NCBI GenBank assembly: GCA_017439675.1
Contig: JAFSIQ010000049.1
Span: 1 to 43,504 of the forward strand
Reading direction: 5' to 3'
Length of the DNA: 43,504 nucleotides
From: Lachnospiraceae bacterium
Lineage (GTDB): Bacteria; Bacillota; Clostridia; Lachnospirales; Lachnospiraceae
Shown: positions 19,005 through 26,970 of the stretch, piece after piece
Layout of the letters: every line of letters begins with the position of its first letter
Position numbering within the stretch: the stretch's first letter is position 1
Program-made: the position numbers and the translations under genes
The notes under the pieces: generated by a model
What the model saw: only the letters and a program-made list of their open reading frames with translations
What the model was told of the DNA's origin: nothing
The model's database searches: none

Positions 19005-19532
19005 CTAACACTCCGGCTCAATTAAACCGTATGTATTACCCTTTCTCTTGTATACTACATTCACTTCATCTGTCTCAGAATTGCGGAATACAAAGAAACT
19101 ATGTCCTAACAAATCCATCTGCACACAAGCTTCTTCTGGATCCATCGGCTTAACCGCAAACTTCTTAGTACGAATAATACTAATCTCATCATCATCCGGA
19201 ATATCTTCCTCCATAAATGACTTCTGGAAGAATGCTGCACTCTGTGCTTGATCAACTAATTTCTTCTTATGACGTGAAATCTGACGTTCAATTACTTCTG
19301 TTACTAAATCGATTGAAACATACATGTCATCACTAACCTGTTCCGCACGAATTATATTACCCTTAATCGGGATTGTAACCTCCATCTTCTGTCTGTCTTT
19401 TTCCACAGAAAATGTCACCTGAACTTCTGTATCTTCATTAAAATATTTCTCAAGTCTGTCTAATTTCTCATACACTGCTGATCTTAAACCATCTGTCACC
19501 TCAATATTCTTGCCACTAATTATGTACTTCAT
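19005..19532 (-). CDS. hpf: Ribosome hibernation promoting factor, long form
   Basis: A 175-residue long-form HPF (RaiA/YfiA family) that forms inactive 100S ribosome dimers in stationary phase. The N-terminal domain starts MKYIISGKNIEVTDGLRSAV, with a helix carrying the VIERQISRHKKKL segment. After an acidic linker, the C-terminal dimerisation domain begins IIRTKKFAVKPMDPEEACVQMDLLGH, typical of Firmicutes. It has its own promoter at 19647-19674 and its own terminator, giving a leader of about 108 bases. Confidence 0.96.
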   Translation of the reverse strand: MKYIISGKNIEVTDGLRSAVYEKLDRLEKYFNEDTEVQVTFSVEKDRQKMEVTIPIKGNIIRAEQVSDDMYVSIDLVTEVIERQISRHKKKLVDQAQSAAFFQKSFMEEDIPDDDEISIIRTKKFAVKPMDPEEACVQMDLLGHSFFVFRNSETDEVNVVYKRKGNTYGLIEPEC

Positions 19533-19646
19533 AATCTGTCAACTCCTTCTCGTCTTATTACAGCTAGTCTTGTCCCCATCTCCCACAAAAAGCTTAATCT
19601 TGCAGACATCATCACTGCACTTTTCGTATCAACCAACTGTAAAAGT

Positions 19647-19674
19647 ATTATACCACATCTAGTATTTTTTTCAA
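19647..19674 (-). promoter_or_regulatory. Promoter of hpf
   Basis: On the minus strand -35 TTGAAA (19669-19674), 16-base spacer and -10 TATAAT (19647-19652) with an extended TGG just before the -10. Transcription should start near 19640. Confidence 0.75.
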
Positions 19675-19867
19675 CGCTTTACCAGAAAATATTTTAGAAT
19701 TTTCCAATATTTTACACAAAATAGTCTGTCAATTCAAATTGCTTTTCTACTTTTTTCGACATTTCATTTGTCAATTCTTTTTTCAAAATAGTTTTTTTTC
19801 GTCATTTCATCCAAAACAAACATTCGATTTCCACCCCCTTTTTCCCCACATTTTCCATCCCTATTTT

Positions 19868-19885
19868 TGTGGATAATGTGGATAA
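19868..19885 (-). promoter_or_regulatory. Two adjacent perfect DnaA boxes
   Basis: Read on minus, TTATCCACA occurs twice head-to-tail with no gap (19877-19885 and 19868-19876). Both match the DnaA box consensus TTATNCACA exactly. One-mismatch relatives (such as TTTTGCACA near 19930 and ATATCCACA at 20167) flank it. dnaA is not in this window, so this is not the usual dnaA-linked origin. Confidence 0.65.
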
Positions 19886-20069
19886 CTCTGTTTATAAGTC
19901 CATTTTTCAAGGTTTTTTTCAAAAAAACAATGTGCAAAACCAGATTTCATAATCACTTTACATAATCTTTTTTCTTCAAAAAAGGAATTTACATAAAATT
20001 TTTTTGTGCATTTTTACAGTTTTACAGTTTCTGTTTGCAATTAAAATAATGTGAAAATTTAAATTGGGC

Positions 20070-20113
20070 AAAAAAATTGTGTGGCAACTCTATATCTAGC
20101 GTCACCACACAAT
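20070..20113 (-). terminator. Rho-independent terminator after carD-like gene
   Basis: Arms 20076-20088 and 20101-20113 pair over 13 bp (two G-U pairs) around a 12-base loop; on minus the stem runs into seven T. It ends the amylase-carD transcript. Confidence 0.88.
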
Positions 20114-20180
20114 ATGTTTTTACTTTGTTCATCCCACACACAGGGTACTGTTACATGCACTTCCCTATATCCACACAGTT

Positions 20181-20486
20181 TTAGCCCTTATGCGTTAACA
20201 CATACTGTATTTCTCGCTTCTGCTGTGGCGTCAAACTTGCCTGTTCACCCTTTGACAACTGTTCCGCCTCTTCAAAAGAAATCAATGTACGCAATTGCAC
20301 CTGATGATTTTCCACCGGAATATAAGAAACCTTTTTCTTATCTTCTACCGAACGCAATCCATAATACATAACCCCATCACCATTCTTTGCAGAAAGCTTC
20401 GTCAGTTCTGCCACCTGGCAGACACCTAAGGTCTCGCTGAAAATAATATCCTTTTTCTCAAACACACTTTCCACCTTCTTTCCCAC
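20181..20486 (-). CDS. Short CarD-like RNA polymerase-binding protein
   Basis: About 94-101 residues. The pattern FEKKDIIFSETLGVCQV, VMYYGLRSVEDKKKVSYIPVEN and VQLRTLISFEEAEQL matches the CarD/CdnL/TRCF RNA-polymerase interaction domain. Most CarD proteins are near 160 residues with a helical DNA-binding part; here only about 30 residues follow, so the second domain is short or missing. The open frame begins at GTG 20486, 3 bases after the amylase stop, but GTG 20465 (VFEKKD) has AAGGTGG just upstream and matches the usual N-terminus; either could be used. Confidence 0.75.
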   Translation of the reverse strand: MGKKVESVFEKKDIIFSETLGVCQVAELTKLSAKNGDGVMYYGLRSVEDKKKVSYIPVENHQVQLRTLISFEEAEQLSKGEQASLTPQQKREIQYVLTHKG

Positions 20487-20489
20487 AAG

Positions 20490-21800
20490 CTATCGTTCCA
20501 TCTTCCAAAAGGCCGCAGAGTATGGCAGTAGCTCACTTCCTCCACCAAAATCATGTTCCTTTCCAGTAATCAAATCCACTGCCATTCCGCATCCTGCATC
20601 AAAATGCGCAGTATATGGCTGGTCGGACGCATTGATCGCTACCAATACGCGTTCCCCTTCACAAGCTCGCTCAAAAATACACTGATGATTTGTAAGCACC
20701 ACCGAACGGAAGCCACCATAATTCAAAGCCTTACTATTCTTCTTTGCCGCAGAAAGCTTTGCAATCCACTCGCCCAACTCGTTGTATACTGGTTCCTCAA
20801 AGGAAACACGAAGTGCAGGATCTCCCTCGCTCTTATGAGCCTTTGCACCCCATTCACTTCCGTAGTACACACATGGTGTCCCTGGCATGCCAAAGGTCAT
20901 GGCATATATGAGTGGCAAATGTTCCTCATTTGTCAAATTACTAGCAATACGGGAAACATCATGATTGTCCACAAAACACAGTAAATGTTTCCCCTTATAC
21001 AAGGTCCAATTTTCTGGTCCGAATTGTCTTGCCAAAGAATGGCAAATTTCAAACATATTCATAGAATTAAAGCTAGAGAACAAGCCCTTATAGCATTCAT
21101 AGTTGGTAACCGCATGACACATTTCGTCATTCATCCACTGATTATAATCTCCATGCAACGTTTCTCCTACAATATAAAATTCCTCCTTCAAGGAATCTGC
21201 ATGTCGGCGTAAACGTCTTAGGAAATCCTTGTCTAAACAATACGCTACATCCAGTCGCAAACCATCAATGTCATATTCCTCCACCCAGCTTTTCACTGCC
21301 GCGAAAATGTGTTGGAGCACATCTTCGTTTCGAAGATTCAACTTCACCAAATCATAGTTCCCCTCCCAGCCTTCATACCAAAGACCATCGTTATAATGAG
21401 AATTGCCACCAAAATCAATATAAAACCAATCACGATAGCGAGAACCCTCTCGGTTCGCCAACACATCCTGAAATGCGAAGAACCCTCGTCCCACATGGTT
21501 AAACACACCATCAAGAACCACCTTGATTCCTGCTCTATGTAGTTCTTCACACACTTTCTTAAAATCATCATTAGTTCCCAACCGACAATCAATTTTAAAG
21601 TAATCCCTTGTATTGTATCCGTGGGTATCTGATTCAAACACTGGCGAAAAGTAAATTGCATTCGCTCCTAACTTCTCAATATGCGGAATCCAATCAATCA
21701 CCTTTAAAATTCTCGACTCCTGTACACCATCATTTTCGAACGGTGCCCCGCAAAATCCCAATGGGTATATCTGATAAAACACGCTTTCATAAGCCCACAT
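20490..21800 (-). CDS. GH13 alpha-amylase family glycosidase
   Basis: A 436-residue intracellular (no signal peptide) GH13 enzyme, likely acting on maltodextrins or glycogen-derived oligosaccharides. The four conserved regions are visible: DGVFNHVG (97-104), GLRLDVA with nucleophile Asp184, VGETLHGD with acid/base Glu213, and FVDNHD with Asp278. AGGAGG precedes ATG 21800. It has a promoter and a candidate operator upstream and is followed 3 bases later by the CarD-like gene. Confidence 0.92.
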   Translation of the reverse strand: MWAYESVFYQIYPLGFCGAPFENDGVQESRILKVIDWIPHIEKLGANAIYFSPVFESDTHGYNTRDYFKIDCRLGTNDDFKKVCEELHRAGIKVVLDGVFNHVGRGFFAFQDVLANREGSRYRDWFYIDFGGNSHYNDGLWYEGWEGNYDLVKLNLRNEDVLQHIFAAVKSWVEEYDIDGLRLDVAYCLDKDFLRRLRRHADSLKEEFYIVGETLHGDYNQWMNDEMCHAVTNYECYKGLFSSFNSMNMFEICHSLARQFGPENWTLYKGKHLLCFVDNHDVSRIASNLTNEEHLPLIYAMTFGMPGTPCVYYGSEWGAKAHKSEGDPALRVSFEEPVYNELGEWIAKLSAAKKNSKALNYGGFRSVVLTNHQCIFERACEGERVLVAINASDQPYTAHFDAGCGMAVDLITGKEHDFGGGSELLPYSAAFWKMER

Positions 21801-21837
21801 CCTAATGTCCTCCTAGCTTTGCCTATATAACGACTTC

Positions 21838-21854
21838 TTGCAAACATTTGACAA
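21838..21854. promoter_or_regulatory. Candidate LacI-family operator at amylase start site
   Basis: TTGCAAACATTTGACAA is an imperfect dyad (TTGCAAA / TTTGaCAA) overlapping the expected transcription start just after the -10. Its core GCAAAC-ATTTG resembles operators of MalR/CcpA-type repressors, which fits a maltodextrin enzyme. One inserted base breaks symmetry, so this is tentative. Confidence 0.4.
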
Positions 21855-21856
21855 GT

Positions 21857-21885
21857 ATTGTACCACATCTTGTGGTTTTTCGCAA
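21857..21885 (-). promoter_or_regulatory. Promoter of amylase-carD unit
   Basis: On minus, -35 TTGCGA (21880-21885), 17-base spacer, -10 TACAAT (21857-21862) with extended TGG. The block AGATGTGGTACAATACTT is shared, with one change, with the hpf promoter. Confidence 0.65.
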
Positions 21886-21953
21886 ATCAACCACTTCTCA
21901 TCCAAAGACAATCAAGTAAATAGTTTACCAATTACGTATTTGTATACGCAAAC

Positions 21954-21991
21954 AGGAGCGGAAGCTCAATCATCTGCACATTTCCACTCCT
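21954..21991 (-). terminator. Hairpin after polysaccharide deacetylase gene
   Basis: AGGAGCGGAA (21954-21963) pairs with TTCCACTCCT (21982-21991) over 10 bp with one G-U or mismatch depending on strand. On minus it is followed only by GTTTG, so termination would be weak, but it is the only hairpin after the gene. Confidence 0.4.
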
Positions 21992-21998
21992 ACTATAC

Positions 21999-22940
21999 TC
22001 ACTTTACTCCACCATACGCTTTATGAAGCTCCAATTCTTTTCCTTTATATTCCGCCATTTCACTGACAGAAACCACCTCATATCCCATTTCCTTTAGACG
22101 AGGAAGAAGCAATTCTACCGCTTCCGCAGTAGAAGCATAAATATCGTGCATCAAAATGATATCACCATCATCAAGATTCGCTATAATATTGTCAACAATA
22201 GTCTGAGCATCACGACTATCCCAATCTTCCGTATCTAAATCCCACAAAACAACTGGTTGCTCCAATTGCTCCAACACCGAACCATTATATGCTCCGTATG
22301 GTGGTCGAATCACCGTTGCAATGTCACCTGTTGCAGCCTTAACCGCACGATTTACCTTATCAACCTCCTGCTCCACCTCACTAGAATCTAATTTTGTCAA
22401 ATTAGCATGACTATAAGTGTGGTTTCCAATCTCATTACCCGACATTGCAATTGCCCGTAAAGTCTGTGGATAGGATTCTGCATTGGTTCCTACCACAAAA
22501 AATGTTGCACGGGCACCATTTGTAGCTAGAGCATCTAAAATACGCGCAGTGTACTCCGGATTCGGTCCATCATCAAAAGTCAGTGCCACCATAGGCATAT
22601 TCGCGTCTACTTTGCGCGGTATTATTTCTCCAAAATCCCGAAAATGATAATGCGTCAAAAAGCTTCCGTAATTTTGCACAACAGCTTCATCTAAAGATTC
22701 ATTGACATATTCCATACCTTTGTTCACTACACTTTTGTTAACAAGATTATAATACCAACTCCGAAAATCATTTCCTTGTGCGATTTCTGCCATAGAGATA
22801 CAACACAAAGTGACAACCAAAACAAAACCGATATAAAGGTTCTTCTCCTCACCAAAGGTTTGCACCAAAAATCGCCATGTATTTAATAAGCAGTTTTTCC
22901 CTTTTTGAAGGGCATCTTTCATCTTTATCTTATCGTTCAT
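21999..22940 (-). CDS. Membrane-anchored polysaccharide deacetylase
   Basis: A 313-residue protein with an N-terminal cytoplasmic stretch, one transmembrane helix (about 35-52) and an outer NodB domain. All five NodB motifs are visible: TFDDGPNP (Asp123, Asp124), GNHTYSH (His174, His178), RPPYG (212-216), DTEDW and ILMHD (His265). It probably removes acetyl groups from peptidoglycan or another surface glycan. The RBS is modest (GGAAGGAT). It follows the cell-wall amidase gene, 136 bases downstream of it. Confidence 0.92.
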   Translation of the reverse strand: MNDKIKMKDALQKGKNCLLNTWRFLVQTFGEEKNLYIGFVLVVTLCCISMAEIAQGNDFRSWYYNLVNKSVVNKGMEYVNESLDEAVVQNYGSFLTHYHFRDFGEIIPRKVDANMPMVALTFDDGPNPEYTARILDALATNGARATFFVVGTNAESYPQTLRAIAMSGNEIGNHTYSHANLTKLDSSEVEQEVDKVNRAVKAATGDIATVIRPPYGAYNGSVLEQLEQPVVLWDLDTEDWDSRDAQTIVDNIIANLDDGDIILMHDIYASTAEAVELLLPRLKEMGYEVVSVSEMAEYKGKELELHKAYGGVK

Positions 22941-23076
22941 CTATTGAAATATCCTTCCGTAACTTTACTATAGTAGGCATGATTATGTAAACCCACTAAA
23001 AGTATATCACACACAAAAAAAAATTCTATGCTTTTTTTTAATTAAATTCTTAAAATTATTGGTAATCTACATTAAA

Positions 23077-23880
23077 CTACAGACTCACAATCAATGTGTC
23101 ATACCCTTTCGCCGACAATTCTCTCTCTAAGGATCTAGCATCTTCCAAGGAAGCTTCCTGACCAACCACTACAGCAAAATATCCCTTTTCATCTCTGATT
23201 TCTGCCACATAGTCTTGTTCTATGAGCGCCTCTAGCAAATACTGTGCGTTTTCATATCGGCGAAACAATCCTACTTGAACACCAAACATGTGACCATTTC
23301 TACCCATCATATTGTTCTGCACTCCACTCGTAGTATTTGCATGTGTTCCGCCCACTGTGTTTTCAATACCTTGAGCAATGGCGTTTGCCATCGCCTGAAA
23401 ATTCTCGTCAAAAATTGTATTATCCTCATCAGAGTTAATAAATCCTGCCTCAACCAACAATGCAGGCATCGCGGTGCGACGAAGCACTGCCAAATCTTTT
23501 CGCTCTTCCACATTGATATTATTAAATCCCACCTGTTCCAGTTCTGTGTTAATATTTCTCGCCATCTGTCCTATCACACCACTGTCATTGTATACCAAGG
23601 TCTGTACTCCGTTATATTGATTTGGTTGTGCTCCAGAATTTCTATGGATTGAAACAAAAAAATCTCCGCCACTTTGGTTTCCAATTCGAGCCTTGTCAAC
23701 CGGTCTCTGATAGATATCTGTCGTTCGGGTGTATACTACTGGAAATCCCATTGCCTCTAACTGTTCACCCACTGCCAAGGCAAGTCGAAGCGTATCGTCC
23801 TTTTCTCTTCTTCCCTGATATGACGCCCCCGCATCAAACCCACCGTGACCAGCATCCAATATAATCGTCGGTTTTACCAT
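23077..23880 (-). CDS. N-acetylmuramoyl-L-alanine amidase with SPOR domain
   Basis: A 267-residue Amidase_3 zinc enzyme that cleaves the bond between MurNAc and the stem peptide. Zinc ligands and catalytic Glu are visible: DAGHGG (His12), Glu26, SIHRN (His79) and LVEAGF (Glu144). A C-terminal SPOR-type peptidoglycan-binding domain spans about 197-267 (MFGVQVGLFRRYENAQ). There is no signal peptide, as in CwlC of B. subtilis, which is made in the mother cell and freed at lysis, so a late-sporulation role is possible. Start 23880 is chosen for its GAGG site; an upstream frame extends to 23922. Confidence 0.9.
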   Translation of the reverse strand: MVKPTIILDAGHGGFDAGASYQGRREKDDTLRLALAVGEQLEAMGFPVVYTRTTDIYQRPVDKARIGNQSGGDFFVSIHRNSGAQPNQYNGVQTLVYNDSGVIGQMARNINTELEQVGFNNINVEERKDLAVLRRTAMPALLVEAGFINSDEDNTIFDENFQAMANAIAQGIENTVGGTHANTTSGVQNNMMGRNGHMFGVQVGLFRRYENAQYLLEALIEQDYVAEIRDEKGYFAVVVGQEASLEDARSLERELSAKGYDTLIVSL

Positions 23881-23914
23881 AACCTCATTCCTCTCTTCCA
23901 AACAAATTATCAAT

Positions 23915-23958
23915 GGCATCATTTGTGCCCATCCATAGATTACGCACTAAATGATGCC
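23915..23958 (-). promoter_or_regulatory. Strong stem-loop in amidase gene leader
   Basis: GGCATCATTTGTGC (23915-23928) pairs with GCAC-T-AAATGATGCC (23944-23958) over 14 bp with one bulged T and a 15-base loop. No T-run follows on minus, so it is not a standard terminator. It lies 34 bases upstream of the amidase ATG, probably at or near the mRNA 5' end. Confidence 0.6.
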
Positions 23959-24048
23959 ACCTAACTCCATAATATGTCGTTATTGCTGATTTGTTCCTGT
24001 TTTTCACGAGGTTATTGCAATCTTACGCAAACTCACAATCGTAAAATT

Positions 24049-25356
24049 TTATCTAATATTCAAACCATTCTTTCCCATGGTCTTTGCTTCATACATGGCC
24101 TTGTCCGCCTTTTCAAAAACACGTTCTATCTTATCATCATACTTCCATTCCACAACTCCGGCGCAGAATTTTATCTTGTTCTGAACTCGTGCCAAACGCC
24201 TACGCACCTCTGCTAAAGCAATGTTTTTGGTAAGTAAAATGAATTCATCCCCACCAAAACGACCAATAACACAATCTTCACCAAAGCATTCCACTAAAGA
24301 CCCTGCAAAATCCTTAATTACCACATCACCATATTGATGACCAAACTGGTCATTAATATTCTTAAAATCATCTAAATCTAATACAACAAAATAAAACTTA
24401 GAAAATGGGGCCTGAGCAACATATTCTTTCATCTTATCAAATGCCACATCCTTATGATAAACAGAAGTCAAACCATCGCGCTCTGCACGTTGACTCATAC
24501 GTTCTTTCTCCATCTTCGAATCATGAATATCTCTAATGCGACCAAGAACACTTCCGATTCGTCCGGTGTTATCCCTTACACTTTTGTAGTAGGTAACATG
24601 CCAACGATATCCACCTCCAGAAACCGTAGACAAATATTCAATACTACCTTCCATTTCCTGCTGACACGCTGCGATTAATGTCTGAGTAAATACTTCAATA
24701 TGGTCACTGTGCACCATGGGAAATTGTTTCAAGTATTGCTGATAATGCTCAACTTCCTTCCGTTTTCGATTATTCGGCATATTATAGGAAAAAATCATCT
24801 TATCCTTTACCGGAAAATACTCAAACAAAATCCCTTGAGCAGTGGCCTCCAACATACGATACCTTTCTTCTTGAATTGCCAGTTCTGTATTTGCGCGTTG
24901 CAACATCATCAACTGCTCGTCCTTCTCTTTATCCACTGTAATATCATTCAATATTGCCAAAAATACTGGACGTTCCAATGCCTTGATTTCTACCGGAATT
25001 CCCTTTACATGAAACCAACCTATCTCTCCATTCTGACGGGTACTGCGAAACTCATAATCTAACATCTGCTTATTGGAAATGGTCTCTAATATATGCAAAT
25101 ATAGCGCATCCACATCTTGCGAGACCACCGTAGACAAAACGTCATCATATCGTTTCTTGTACTCCTCTTTGGTACATCCCAAACACTCAAAATACGCATC
25201 ATTGACATACAAAGCATGAATATGATTCCCTACCTCAAACAATCCAATTCCTGCCTTAACATGCTCTAACAGTTTCAGCAAAATATCCTTAGTATCATTT
25301 CCCAAACCATCCAAACGTCTGTGGTCTGTGATATCATATGTACTCCATTCTTTCAT
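24049..25356 (-). CDS. PAS-GGDEF diguanylate cyclase
   Basis: A 435-residue soluble protein. A PAS domain (about 30-140) is followed by a second PAS-like domain (about 165-285, with GRIRDIHDSK linker), a short coiled linker, and a C-terminal GGDEF domain with intact GGDEF (368-372) and the LDLDDFKNINDQFGHQYGD substrate region. It should make cyclic di-GMP. No RxxD inhibitory site is seen before GGDEF. ATG 25356 after AAAGGGG is preferred to GTG 25365. The gene is 14 bases after the YgjP-type gene. Confidence 0.92.
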   Translation of the reverse strand: MKEWSTYDITDHRRLDGLGNDTKDILLKLLEHVKAGIGLFEVGNHIHALYVNDAYFECLGCTKEEYKKRYDDVLSTVVSQDVDALYLHILETISNKQMLDYEFRSTRQNGEIGWFHVKGIPVEIKALERPVFLAILNDITVDKEKDEQLMMLQRANTELAIQEERYRMLEATAQGILFEYFPVKDKMIFSYNMPNNRKRKEVEHYQQYLKQFPMVHSDHIEVFTQTLIAACQQEMEGSIEYLSTVSGGGYRWHVTYYKSVRDNTGRIGSVLGRIRDIHDSKMEKERMSQRAERDGLTSVYHKDVAFDKMKEYVAQAPFSKFYFVVLDLDDFKNINDQFGHQYGDVVIKDFAGSLVECFGEDCVIGRFGGDEFILLTKNIALAEVRRRLARVQNKIKFCAGVVEWKYDDKIERVFEKADKAMYEAKTMGKNGLNIR

Positions 25357-25370
25357 GGAAAACACCCCTT

Positions 25371-25940
25371 TCAGTAACGACTTCCATTCTCCTTAAGCCA
25401 CCTTCGATACTCCTTATAATTCGGTATAATCTCTTCTACCACCTTCCAAAATTGCGGAGAATGATTCATTTCAAGCAAATGACACAATTCATGAACTACA
25501 ACATAATCCCGCACCGCTTCTGGCATCAGAATCAACTTCCAATTATAAGAAATGGTTCCCTTCGAACTACAACTCCCCCATCTTGTTCTCTGGCTACCAA
25601 TTCGAATTTTATTATAGGTTACTCCAAGCTTCCCAGCAAAAAATTCTGTTCTTCCTGTAAGAACCATTCTCGCTTTTTCCCGAAGTTCATATATTTCTTT
25701 ATCACTTCTGCAAACTCTCAGTTCACTATCCTTTTGCATGCGTTTTGCATGCTTATAAATCCAAAAAATCCGCTGGTTGATAAAACGCACAATCTCGCGC
25801 TCTGGCATGCGAATTGGTGCTTTAATCCACAACTGCAACTCCTGTGTAACCTGCAACGTCAAAGTCTTACGCTTCCCCCGTTCTAATATCACAGGTAGTC
25901 TTAACTCCTCAATTTCTAAAACCTCCGGAATCAAATTCAT
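25371..25940 (-). CDS. YgjP/SprT-type zinc metallopeptidase
   Basis: A 189-residue protein of the YgjP-like (DUF45) metallopeptidase family. The HELCH zinc motif, the preceding RTRWGSCSSKGTISYNWKL segment and the following PQFWKVVEEIIPNYKEYRRWL are the usual hallmarks. Substrate unknown. It lies 25 bases after degV and 14 bases before the cyclase gene. Confidence 0.9.
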   Translation of the reverse strand: MNLIPEVLEIEELRLPVILERGKRKTLTLQVTQELQLWIKAPIRMPEREIVRFINQRIFWIYKHAKRMQKDSELRVCRSDKEIYELREKARMVLTGRTEFFAGKLGVTYNKIRIGSQRTRWGSCSSKGTISYNWKLILMPEAVRDYVVVHELCHLLEMNHSPQFWKVVEEIIPNYKEYRRWLKENGSRY

Positions 25941-25965
25941 TATTCACACCTCTGCCGGAAACATT

Positions 25966-26841
25966 CTAGTCTTCTAAAAACTGCACACCAGCACCTACCA
26001 TTCCTGGTCCTAGATAAATCCCTAAAGCCCCTTGTACTGTTGCCGGAATCAATCTCACATGCTCTGGAAACGCTTCCTTAATCTTGATTTCCAAAGAATC
26101 TCGTTCCTCTCGAACACCACCATCTGCAATCATAAGATTATATCTCTTTCCAACGTGTTCCGGTGCATGAATCAAATCACCCACCAAGGATAGTAATTTC
26201 TTCTCTACTAATTTACGTCCACGCACCTTGGCGGCAGTACAAATGATACCTTCTTCATCAAATGTGAGAATTGGCTTAATATTAAGTGCAGTCCCCACTA
26301 AAGCAGTTGTTTTTCCGATACGTCCACCCTTTTGTAAATATTCCAGAGTATCAATACAAAAAAATACAAATGTTGTCTTGCAAAGTCCATCTACCTTCTT
26401 ACAAATTTCTTCAAATTCCATTCCTTCCTCTCGCCAAATCGATGCCTGTATCGCCATAACTCCATGCCCAATACTACCATTCAAGGAATTAACAACATAC
26501 ACATCCATTCCGGAATCCTCTGCCGCCAATCTCACATGATTCACAGAACCAGAAATTCCACCAGAAATCATGATAACGATTACTTTCTCATAACCCATCT
26601 GCTTCAATTCCTCAAACATTCCCTCAATCGTCTCCCCACTCGGAGTACTCGTCTTCGGAATTTCTGTCTTAAGCCTTTCATAAATATCGTCCGCGGTAAT
26701 ATCCACACTGTCCCTATATTCTCCATCCTCACATCTCACCATCAATGGCAACATATGAATATTATATTGTTCTCTCTGCTCCTTTGACAAATCTGCACAA
26801 GAGTCCGTCACAATCGCTATCTTGTTCTGTGTTATTTCCAT
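25966..26841 (-). CDS. DegV family fatty-acid-binding protein
   Basis: A 291-residue DegV protein: IAIVTDSCADLS at the N-terminus, the KTSTPSGETIEGMFEEL segment, VVNSLNGSIGHG, and KPILTFDEEG. Characterised relatives (FakB) bind fatty acids and present them to FakA kinase; no fakA is visible here. It heads a three-gene unit with YgjP and the cyclase. AAAGGAT precedes the ATG. Confidence 0.92.
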   Translation of the reverse strand: MEITQNKIAIVTDSCADLSKEQREQYNIHMLPLMVRCEDGEYRDSVDITADDIYERLKTEIPKTSTPSGETIEGMFEELKQMGYEKVIVIMISGGISGSVNHVRLAAEDSGMDVYVVNSLNGSIGHGVMAIQASIWREEGMEFEEICKKVDGLCKTTFVFFCIDTLEYLQKGGRIGKTTALVGTALNIKPILTFDEEGIICTAAKVRGRKLVEKKLLSLVGDLIHAPEHVGKRYNLMIADGGVREERDSLEIKIKEAFPEHVRLIPATVQGALGIYLGPGMVGAGVQFLED

Positions 26842-26926
26842 GCGCGTATATCCTTTCTACACAATCTAATCTTTACCAAATATTCCTGCATTGCTATAGT
26901 AAAAACTCTCTTTTCCCTATCAGAAC

Positions 26927-26935
26927 AGTATACCA
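26927..26935 (-). promoter_or_regulatory. Extended -10 promoter upstream of degV
   Basis: On minus, TGG-TATACT forms an extended -10 about 86 bases upstream of the DegV ATG. A good -35 is not visible. Confidence 0.4.
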
Positions 26936-26970
26936 TTTCCTTCCATATTTTACCACAAGAAGTTATATGC

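Larger units (their letters stand above)
19533..20069. other. Gene-free AT-rich region with hpf leader and DnaA boxes
   Basis: No credible gene lies between hpf and the carD terminator. The part next to hpf is its leader and promoter (to 19674). The remaining 390 bases or so are very AT-rich, with long T-runs on plus, two adjacent perfect DnaA boxes (19868-19885) and several weaker ones. I see no tRNA, and no structure I can confirm as a known ncRNA. Confidence 0.6.

Noticed and set aside
19533-19870. raiA-type structured RNA upstream of hpf
   Set aside because: This RNA class is often near hpf in Clostridia, but I could not identify its conserved helices here; a covariance-model search would decide.
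19680-20180. Chromosomal replication origin (oriC)
   Set aside because: Despite tandem DnaA boxes and AT-rich DNA, dnaA, dnaN and rpmH are absent and genes on both sides run the same way; an origin would normally show divergent gene orientation.
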